Below, piece by piece: positions 55,771-64,000 of a stretch of DNA of 64,000 nucleotides. Source of the DNA: Manihot esculenta (taxonomy: Eukaryota > Streptophyta > Magnoliopsida > Malpighiales > Euphorbiaceae); assembly GCF_001659605.2 (NCBI RefSeq), contig NC_035166.2:21121225-21185224 (forward strand). The letters are read 5' to 3'. Numbering within the stretch: the stretch's first letter is position 1; each line of letters begins with the position of its first letter. Position numbers and translations under genes: made by a program. Below the pieces are notes generated by a model. It was given only the letters and a program-made list of their open reading frames with translations. It searched no databases and was not told where the DNA came from.

Positions 55771-57526
55771 AGATCCTGACATCGTGGACTTAGAGTCTAG
55801 AGTTACTTTACTTTGTGCTAAGACTTCAGATTTTGAGTATATATCAGAGTTAACTCCTCTTCACTCTTAGGCCCTTTGTCGGAGAAAGGGAGTCTTTCCT
55901 TCCAGCCCTCTGTCTATTTCCTTCTTCCAGCGAGATTCTCCTGTTTTTTCTGCAAATGATCTATTTGACGCCTTCTTCAAACGGATTGAGGTGAGCCTGG
56001 GGCTTCATTGTTTTGTTGCCCCAGAGGTTTGCTTTAATCTTGCTTTCATTATCTTGACAAAAGATTATCCTGACTTATCTCTGTTTGGAACTTTTTGCAG
56101 TACCTGAGATAAAGATGGGTCAGTCCAAACCTCTTGAAAATCTGATTTTACCTCGAGGGAGTCTGAAGGTTGCTTCAGAGGTCCTCCTAGTAGGGCGGTT
56201 GATGGGTGGGGCCATTTGGCAGGTCGTTGAAACTGTTTTACCCAGATCGTCTGGCTGGCCTCCTCCTCTGGTTGTTGTTCGAGCTCCAAAGAGGCTATGG
56301 GCTGTTGAGGGGTCTGCTTTGACTTTACCTTCCTTCGAGAAGGAAATTTCCCCGATGCCCTTGTTGTTTGCTTTTGATATAAATGGAGGTGGCGAAAATT
56401 ATCAATTTATTGTCCCCTTTGGTGTGGAATACCTGTATTATGAGAGGCTGAGATCTGCTACACTCAGTCAAGCTTCCGTCGATGCATTCGAATATATGCT
56501 CTGTGATCTTCTTGAAGCCGTAACTCGAAGACTTATGTTTTTCATGCGTGATATACGAACAGCATATAATATCTGAGCTTGTTCGTATGTACCGTGAATC
56601 ACACTTGGGCAACAGAATGTTTGCCTATAGGGGAACAGTGAGAAATACTTGTGGGAATCAACTTATTCAATTCCCCTATAATAACGAAGCAGAACTCGGC
56701 CGGCCTATAGGGCTCATTTTCCGTATCCGAGAGTTCCTCTGTTTCGAAAACTAGGATAGTGTGATAGGTGATAGTGATGTAAACGTAGATGATGTATCTG
56801 GTCATGTAAATCCTCTGAGGATAGCTTTTTATTCTGTAATGTGGGTATTCGTAACGTGCTGTAATGAAACTTTTGTTTTTTCGTTCATACCCGAACTGTT
56901 CCTTCTTTATTATGAATGAGGTGTTGAGACTGCTTTCTTCGTGGTTTTTTCTGAGAAATCTGCGATATTGTTTTTTCCGTCTTGCCTTTTAATTGATCAG
57001 ACCCAGAATCGATTTAGCTAGTCTGAGTTTTCAGTTTACTCTTTCCGAGCTGTACCAACCGACCTGCGAGCTCGCTTTCGGTTTACTTTATCCAAGCGAG
57101 ACTAACCAACCTGCGAGCTCTGTCTTTAATCAATGGGTCGAGCTCTGAGTTCCACTAGCCAACTGAGCTTTCGGTTTACTTTTTCCGAGCTGGGCTAACT
57201 GACTTGTGAGCCCTGCTTTTAATCAATGAGTTGAGCTTCTGACCCATAACTTTGTATGATTCCGCGGCGTCCTTATCGCTTCGTTCTGGGCTCGTAGCCT
57301 CTGCTTAATGATGATGAGTCAAATCCTATACCTTTTTAAGTGATAAGCAAGTCTGACCTTTATCATGCTTCCCCCTGTTTGTCTCCTTGGATCTTTCTAT
57401 GACTTGCTCTTTTTCCTTAGTTTTTGCTGCCTGAGTGGCGATGATGTGCATTTTGCATGTCAGGTCGTCCTGAGCGAGAGATTCAATTGGAGCTCGGTCT
57501 CAAGGTTTTGACAATTTGGGTTTGTT
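55771..57526 (+). mobile_element. Remnant of a related gag region (first copy)
   Basis: This is degraded element sequence. The frame from about 56085 reads EIKMGQSKPLENLILPRGSL, a diverged counterpart of DVKMEEIRYPKNLVLSRDNM in the downstream gag at about 58645. Both follow an intron-like ttttgcag acceptor. Downstream, frames at 56330-56576 and 56548-56754 carry pieces (for example FDINGGGENYQFIVPFGVEY) that I do not recognise. No intact protein remains. It ends with a degenerate repeat at 57025-57245. Confidence 0.5.
57025..57245 (+). repeat. Degenerate tandem repeat in element remnant
   Basis: Three copies of a unit with tttcggtttacttt(a/t)tcc and aac(c/t)gac(c/t)tg(c/t)gagc occur at about 57032, 57076 and 57168, with 'ctttaatcaatg(g/a)gt(c/t)gagct' twice. 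Spacing is uneven (about 45 and 92). Confidence 0.6.
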
Positions 57527-57860
57527 TTATGTAGATAGCGTGTGGGCCTTCGGCTGATAGGCTATTGCCGTGGGCCTGGCCCTTTGTAGGGGTGGAGAAG
57601 CCCAGCGGTCATCTCTTTGCCCCTTTACCTTCTCACCGGTTATTATCTAACCGTTGAGAGGGTAAACTTCGAGAGTAATTAGTGATCGCGCAGCTCCAAG
57701 ACAAAACTGCTCAGAACAACGTTTCATCTCATTATTGCCTTTCACTTCGAATTCTCCCTGTCTTCTGAAGAAACTCGCTCTCTTCTGCTCTCTGTTTTCC
57801 TGCAACTTCTTCTGCTTTTTCCACCCTATTGTGTTTTCAGGTACGCTTCTTTGTTCTTCC
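57527..57860 (+). mobile_element. LTR 3'-part/leader homologous to LTR segment A
   Basis: Shares with 55440-55620 the order gggcc..., 'gaa(g/a)cccagcggtcat', 'gcccctt(t)accttct', 'gttatt', a 'gag(g)gggt(g/a)aa' block, 'gagaa/gagag', and 'gaccgcgc/gatcgcgc'. It lies immediately upstream of the gag start, so it is probably the LTR end and leader of the element encoding the downstream gag. Confidence 0.55.
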
Positions 57861-60737
57861 ATGGAGGGTCCCAAGCTCCCCGACGTTGCTAATCTTAGGT
57901 CGCATATTACTTCCTCTACCATAACTAAACACATTTCTCGGAGGTATTTAGATACTCCACTTTATCTTATTCGAGCTCCTTTTCAAAATGAAAGGATAGT
58001 TCTTCCGAACCCTCCCCCTCCTGGTTTGATGGATCCCCAAAGGGGGCGTTGTATAGTCTTTTTCCTTAAACAGAGAGATTTTGGTCTACCTTTCCCTTTT
58101 ACCCCTTTCTTTATCGAGGTTTTCCGATATTTCGGAGTAACCCCCCGGATGTTGTCTCCGAATTCCATTATGTTCATGTGTTGCTTTGAGTCCATCTGCC
58201 TAAGTTGGGGTTTTACGCCCACGGCATGTCTGTTTGTCACTTTCTTCCGTCTTGTCAAGGCGGTTTAGAATTTTTATTATTTCTCCCCTCGTAGTGGGTT
58301 ATCTCTCTTCACGGGCTATAAGGATTCCATAAAGGGATGGATAGAGAGTTTCCTTGTGGCGGAGCTGAAATTAGAATCCGCCTTATCGTGGGGAGTAGAT
58401 CTAAGTTGGGAGGATGTTCCTCCAGGCTGCAATGACCTGCCCTGATTAAGCCTTATTGAGCAGGTGGGGTTGCTTCGATTGACTTCTGTTGAGAGGAAGT
58501 ATGACGTCGAGAAGTGTATGTTCGTGTCTAATCTTAGGGATATCCGGGACACGGGTATAGTGCCTTGTCCAGCGATTCTGTTTCTTCTTTGTAAATGATA
58601 TCATAAAATGCGTTAATTCTTTGTAGTTTCGTGTTTTTGCAGCTTCTGACGTTAAAATGGAAGAGATCAGGTATCCGAAGAACTTAGTCCTGTCTCGGGA
58701 TAATATGCATGCCATTTTCGATGCCCTTCGGGCTGGGCGTTCTGTGCCTGAGGTTGCTGCAGAGGTGGCTCAAGTTGCTTCTTCCAAGAAAGTTAGCCGA
58801 CCTCCTGCCAAGGCTTCCTCTCGAGATCCTAAGCCGAGCTCTCGCGGCATCAAATCATCTCGGCTATCCAGTCGTGGCAAGTCGGCCTTGACTATTAAGC
58901 CTATTGAAGAGCCTAAGTCCGCTCAAGCTTCTTCAGAGGGTGTGAGGGAAATTTCTCTGGCCATCGTGGAGCAGACCGAGGTCGTTGAACAAGCGCAGTT
59001 GGGTCTTGCTCATTCTTCTGAAGAGGTGTCAGGGGGAAAATTTAGGTCCCCCATTACTGAAGATAAGGAGGCTTCTGGGAAGGGGAAAGAGATCATTCTT
59101 ATAGAGGACAAAGTCCCAGAGGCCCCTATCACAGATGTCTCTGCCCCTGCGGCGACCGGGTCTGGGTCTGGAGGCATCATAGAGAAGACTGGGGACAAGC
59201 GTCCAGCCCCTCCTGAGATGTCTGCCCCGCCTCCTGCTCGGAAGAAATCCAGGGCTGCCAAAGGATCTTCTCTAGCCCTTCCTTCTATTGGGAAGGAGAA
59301 GAATGTTCCTATTGTACCTCTGTTGTCTTCTCCTGACAACGACACTCTGAATGTGGCGAATATCACCTCTCAATCTCCGGCCAGTGCTATCGCCGAACTT
59401 CTTAGGGAACAAATGTTCGGTGGAACCACAGAGGCCTCGGATCCACGTCTACTTGCCCTTACTGGTCTTTTAGCCAGTTCTACCAAGGAACAAGCATCCT
59501 TCCGATCTCGATCTCGTGAAGAGCTTGGGAATTCAATCAGGGAGATGCTTCTGATGGTAAGTTATTTTTCCATTTCTCTTTTGGTTTTCTTTATTTCTTT
59601 CTTTTGACGGTTGTTCTTTTGTGTTAGGTGACGGGCCTCTTTATGGAGGTGGACGCTCGGGACCACTCTCTCCGGGAGTCTGTGGATCGCCGGATTGAAG
59701 AAGCGCGCTTGGAGGAGAATATATCTGCCACCAGCGATGCCAGAGGCAATCTCTTAGCTGCCCGAGAGCATACCCAATCCCTCCAGGCGGAGTTGCATTC
59801 TCCGTTGGAGGCCCTTAAAAGAGCTGAAGGAAAGGCAACTGAGACAGAGGAGCACACCAAGTCCCTGGAAGTAGAGTTATCTCGTACTCGCAGGGTTCTC
59901 AAGGAGTCTGATGAGAGGGTGGCTGCCGTGGAAGTTCGTTGTGAAGGAGTTTTAAAGCAGCTGTCCTCTATGACGGAGGCTCTTTGAGAAAGAGACGAGG
60001 CTATGAGTCAAAGAGATGAGGTCCAGCACCAATATGAAGCCTTAAAGGCTGATTCTGAAGGACTTCAGGTTCACCTGAATGAGGTGAATGTTCAGAAAGA
60101 GAAAGCCCTAGCTCGGGTGGGAGTCCTTGAGCAGGAGCTGAGCACGAGTTCTGAACGTATCAGAGACCTGGCTTCATCGGCGGAGGAATTCCAACTTCGC
60201 CATCAACAGCTTAACCATGAAGTCAGGACTTTGGAACGTAAATGTTCAGCCCTGCTCGAGGTAGTGAAACACGCTGAAAGCAAAGTCTAGCTAAAACGCG
60301 AGAAATGTCTAGCGGAGTATCAGGAGTCGGAGGAGCTGAAAAGAAAGATTGAGCAGGCCTGTGAAGCTTACCTTCAAGACTACAAGGATTCTCCTGAATT
60401 GAAGGCATTTATAGCTGAGGCTTGTGAATCACATCTTGATGAATATAAAGCCTCTGCAGACATGAAAGCTGCTGTTCTTCAGAAAGCCTTCCGCATGTAC
60501 GTAACCGGCTACAATCGCGGCATAAGGGAAGCTAGACATGCTCCTGATACTCCTCTGGAAAAGCTTCGTATGGCCGAAGTGGACTCTGATGGCGAGCCGG
60601 TGTTATATGGGGAAGATGATTTCCCTATGCCTAGAGGTGATTGTCGCGTTGTAGGCTCGTTAGCTGTGTCTTCTGAAGAAGAATCCGAGCCAGACCCACG
60701 CTCGATGGAGGATTTACCAATAAAATTAAAATATTAA
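57861..60737 (+). pseudogene. Broken gag of a gypsy-type element (Transposase_28 domain)
   Basis: This is the structural gene of a plant LTR element, no longer able to give one protein. The N-terminal exon from ATG 57861 contains LPFPFTPFFIEVFRYFGVTP followed by SPNSIMFMCCFESICLSWGF, the pattern of the Pfam 'putative gypsy type transposon' (Transposase_28) domain. It continues past in-frame TAG 58266-58268 and TGA 58443-58445 into LTSVERKYDVEKCMF. A second exon (about 58639-59556) is basic and low-complexity, and a clear intron (gatg|gtaagt ... gttag|gtgacg, 59557-59627) joins the third exon in phase. That exon is coiled-coil-like with heptad Leu/Glu and is broken by TGA 59985-59987 and TAG 60288-60290. 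It then reads KAAVLQKAFRMYVTGYNRGI up to the 20-bp repeat at 60697. No protease, reverse transcriptase or integrase is seen, so the element is likely non-autonomous. Confidence 0.75.
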
Positions 60738-60948
60738 ATATTAAATAATTAATACTATTGTTTCACCAAAATATTAGAAAATATTCTGAAGAAGAATAAA
60801 TTAAAATATTAAATAATTAGAAAATACTATTGTTTCACCAATAAAATAATAGGTACTGTAGATATCACCAACTTTAATAAACACAAGAAAAGAGAGGAGG
60901 ACAGAAAAACAAAGGGAGAAAGAAGACACACGCTCGATGGAGGATTTA
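60697..60948. repeat. Insertion flanked by a perfect 20-bp direct repeat
   Basis: CACGCTCGATGGAGGATTTA occurs at 60697-60716 and again at 60929-60948. Between them are 212 bp of AT-rich, non-coding DNA that interrupts the gag C terminus. Its left half contains two related blocks ending 'actattgtttcacca'; its right end is A/G-rich. Removing the insert and one repeat restores the gag reading frame for about ten more codons to a TGA. Confidence 0.75.
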
Positions 60949-63223
60949 GTTCATTTGCTTCAGTTTTCTGTCTGAATATTTTTATCGTTTTGGCTGTAGA
61001 TTTGTAATTTCTTCTCTACGATTTTCGTGGTTTAGTTTTCTGTACCAGGAAAGATTTTTTTCCCATTCATTTATTTTTGTTTAGATTTTTTTGACCATCG
61101 TCCTTATAGTTTTCCCTCATCGAAAATTAGCTTTTATCTGTGTTGTTTTGATATTTTTTCTATTTTAAATTCCAGTGCTAGAGTTAATAAGGGACATTTT
61201 ATCGGACATATAATTTATGAGCTTTAATTTTCGATCTTAATAATATAGATATGATCTTGTATGATGTCGATAATTTAAAATTACATCGCTATATTTAGTG
61301 GCTATTGCTTTCGTCGTCGTCCCTCTTTAAACAGACTTTATAACGTTTCCTTTCTTAATTCACTGGTCGTCGATAATTAACTTTTACTTTTGATCGTTTT
61401 TTCATTTTGTATGCCTATTCATTTGTGTTAACTTGAGGGTATGCTTATATATTTAATTTGCATGCTTTTACTCTCCCTCTATGATTTCAAATTTATATCT
61501 TGCTCTCATCTCTGATAATTATGATGAGTGGTGGGTGTGGTGGCATGTTTTTATTTAATTTTAATTATTTATCTTTTTTATTTAATTGTGATGCCTTGCT
61601 TATTTGGCTACTGTAACTTCGGTTAATTTTTATTATTTTAAGTTAGTTTTATCTTATTTTATGTTTTGTTGAGTTTTGTATTTTGTATTTTTGATGTTTG
61701 TGTAGCTCTTCTAAGTAATTATGACAATCGAACCTTAAAAATACAAGTTTATTGCATATTTAAAGAAAAAACAAAAGAGATTGTTAAAAAAAAAAAAACT
61801 ATTTATGTCATAATTACACTATTTTAACAAAAATAAAATATTCTAGTATTAATTTTTGAAAATAAAGAAAAAAGCAAAATATGTATGACTTAATAGACTT
61901 TAATGTTTTCCGTTATTTCTGGAATGTTGACGCAACCCATAACTGGAAATAATGGGCCCAGTCAGTGATCTGTTGCATTGGTGGGTAATGTCAGTCTGGG
62001 CTCAGCTCTGGAGTATAATTGGGTTTCCAGTGTGAGCTCAGCCCAATCTTCATGCATCCATATCCCATTAATGTATTATTTGGTCGGACACCCAGACGAT
62101 CCATTGTTCTGTTGTTTTGAGTTTTAGTGAAAAATGACATATATTTAATAAAATTATTGTATCACTGGCAATCCGCTTGCATCTGGTGACAGGTTCAAGA
62201 CGTCATGCTGCCGTTTAACGAAGGCCCAACAGAACAGTTTGAGGAAGGGCCAGCTCCACATGCCCTAATCATGAGACAGGAGAAAAATAATTTTGGTTTA
62301 ACTTTCAGTCCAAATCTTGATATTATAATAACATAGATACAATTTTATTATGGTTGGATGTGATTATCATGCATTAATTAACCACAAATTGGTTGAGATT
62401 TGTGGAAGAATACACGTTGTCTGGATGTTACCTAATAGCAACATGTCTGAATGTGAATGAGGACAAGTGTGGTGCCTAATGTGCCAACATTACTATGTAA
62501 GTTTTTGCATGAAGCTATTAATTCATTTGTGGACTTTTATATTAAACATGACATGCCCCTCGATATCGATTGGTTAGAGTCAGTCTTATAGTCGTTAATT
62601 CTGAATCACAAACTAATTAACTAATTTAATTAGTTTCGTAGAATATTGTCAGTTTGGATGATGTGATGATATTGATTTTGGAGTGCACGTATGTGTCTGC
62701 CCATCGAAACTTAAACAGCTGTGGTTCCGAAATTCCCTGGAATCTGTAATTTCTTGACAAATCCTGTTACCTAATCCAATTAATATTACCTTAATTTTTA
62801 TTTTTTTTTAACACCTTTTTAAATATTTGATTTTATCGTATGCTACTCGTCCTACTTATGAAGCAGTTTTAAGAGGTTGAAGTGGATCTTTTCTTGTGGG
62901 GCTGATAGGTTGTTATGAGTCCATCCTGTCTCTATTGTGGTTTCATGACAACCACATTTCAAATGCACATATTGAATCTGATGCTAAAAGGTGTTGTTGA
63001 TATTGTTTTGTCAATACATGAAAACTTAGTCCAAGTTTGGTTTTATTATTTTTGATTGTCGGAAATTTACCATTACAAGAGTTTGGTTGGACCTTATTTT
63101 AGATTAAAAGATAAATTAATTTAATTACTCATCACTCTAATGAAATAGTTATTTTCAATATTAGTCCTACTTTTTGATATGAGCCTTCGAATTTTGCATA
63201 TATCCTTTTTGAGTTATAAGGAG
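60949..63223. other. Non-coding region between gag remnant and LTR segment B
   Basis: T-rich DNA (60960-61450) that looks like a plant leader intron, then ordinary AT-rich sequence. Around 61930-62080 are several GGCCCA/GAGCTCAGCCCA strings. No open frame of note and no reverse transcriptase or integrase motifs were found. It may be the 3' part of the element or host DNA. Confidence 0.4.
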
Positions 63224-63945
63224 TGATGATCTGAGATCCAATTGAGTAGGGTTTTACAAGAGTTTTTGTATTGAAAGACAAAACTTAAAACTTTCTGGGG
63301 AGGGGGTTCCCCTTTTATCCATTTCGCTATGCTTGCTGGTGACATGTAAAGGCCTCTTCATGATTGGGACACGCGTCTCTGACATACAGATTCGGGCGTA
63401 CAAGGGTATCAGCAGCCTGCTCCATGCGTAACGGCCTCTGATTCTCCTTGTGCGTACGCTCGAGCGGATTTGCTAGGCTGTCTTGGTATGGCTCTGGATA
63501 CTGGGCCGGGCCGAGAGTCGGGCCGGACGCTGAGCCTGAGAGGAGAGGGCCTGCTGGTCGCGGACTGGGCCGATCTGAGTGAAGAAGCTTGGTTGAGCCC
63601 GGCCTTGAAGGTTGAATGAGCCAGGCTTGTTGTGCATATCAGGTGCGTGGGCCTCTTTGTTATGGGCCTTTGGCTGTGGTCAAGCCCCTGATCCGGGGTG
63701 AAGAAATCCAGCGGTCATCAATTGCCCCTTCACCTTCTCGGTAGTTATTGCTCCCACTGCCGAAGGGGTGAATATCAAGAACCATTATGACCGCGCCTGT
63801 TCGTGTTCAGGTGCCTTAATAACATCCTTTCATCTTTCTGTCGTTGTGCAGTTTCCGAATCCTATCTGCTCTTTCCCCTTTCTGGCTTTTCTCCATTCTT
63901 CGTGTTCTTTGCTGTCTTTGCTTTCCTGTCATCATTATCTGGACA
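63224..63945 (+). mobile_element. LTR-like segment B
   Basis: Begins TGATGATCTGAGATCCAATT, the same start as segment A, and aligns with it to about 63945 ('tggacatg'). The bases before it (ataaggag) are only a weak polypurine tract, so it could be the 3' LTR of the same element or the start of a separate insertion. No matching target duplication was found for either start. Confidence 0.7.
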
Positions 63946-64000
63946 TGTTCAAATCACACCTAGGGGTCTCAAAACATGCATAAACTTGTTTCTACACATG
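63946..64000. mobile_element. Fragment related to the solo-LTR family at the right edge
   Basis: The string cacctaggggtctcaaa is identical to the interior of the solo LTR at about 6770-6787, and the neighbouring 'aaaacatgcata' and 'caaatca' also occur there. Alignment with LTR segment A stops here, so a different repeat begins. Only about 55 bases are visible. Confidence 0.45.

Overview
This is nuclear DNA from a flowering plant, almost certainly a eudicot. Genes carry many short GT-AG introns, the long AT-rich gaps are full of old repeats and LTR-element debris, and the gene content is plant-specific: PHO1, PERK, an arabinogalactan protein and chloroplast TADA. The protein wording resembles Malpighiales such as the spurge family, but that is only an impression. 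Exon boundaries were placed by hand from splice signals, reading phase and remembered family sequence, and most coding sequences close exactly in phase.

Layout, left to right. 39-454 (-) is the first exon of an isoprenylcysteine methylesterase-like gene running off the left edge. 455-15760 has no recognisable gene. It holds a solo LTR (5324-7551) with a perfect 5-bp target duplication, inserted into one copy of an AT-rich repeat whose uninterrupted sister copy lies at about 9130-9800. 15761-20711 (+) is a complete 14-exon PHO1-type phosphate exporter. 21350-23490 (+) is a DNL zinc-finger (HSP70-escort, ZR3-like) gene with a nonsense codon between its two cysteine pairs and an unusable start frame, so it is probably a pseudogene. 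23714-24848 (-) is a lysine-rich arabinogalactan protein. 26023-33073 (-) is TADA, the plastid tRNA-Arg adenosine deaminase, with a Tourist-like MITE in its last intron. 34145-34633 (-) is a CML15/16-type calmodulin-like protein. 35566-36027 (-) is a small Cys-rich membrane protein of unknown role. 37277-41655 (-) is an 8-exon PERK receptor-like kinase. 41656-48543 is AT-rich and gene-poor. 48544-53407 (-) is an HD-domain 5'-deoxynucleotidase (HDDC2/YfbR-like).

The right end (54999-64000) is degraded gypsy-type LTR-element material. Two LTR-like segments start identically at 54999 and 63224. A broken intron-containing gag of the plant 'gypsy-type transposase (Transposase_28)' kind spans 57861-60737, and remnants of a second related copy lie upstream.

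The host genes are not a pathway; they are ordinary neighbours with roles in phosphate export, plastid chaperone escort, cell wall, plastid tRNA editing, calcium and wall signalling, and nucleotide turnover. The most interesting observation is in the HDDC2-like gene. The 38-nt exon encoding the catalytic HD motif lies in a near-identical 104-bp tandem duplication. Both copies keep splice sites, the intron between them is only 66 nt, and using both would give an immediate stop. That is the expected layout for mutually exclusive exons that differ by one residue (Ala/Val) next to the active site.
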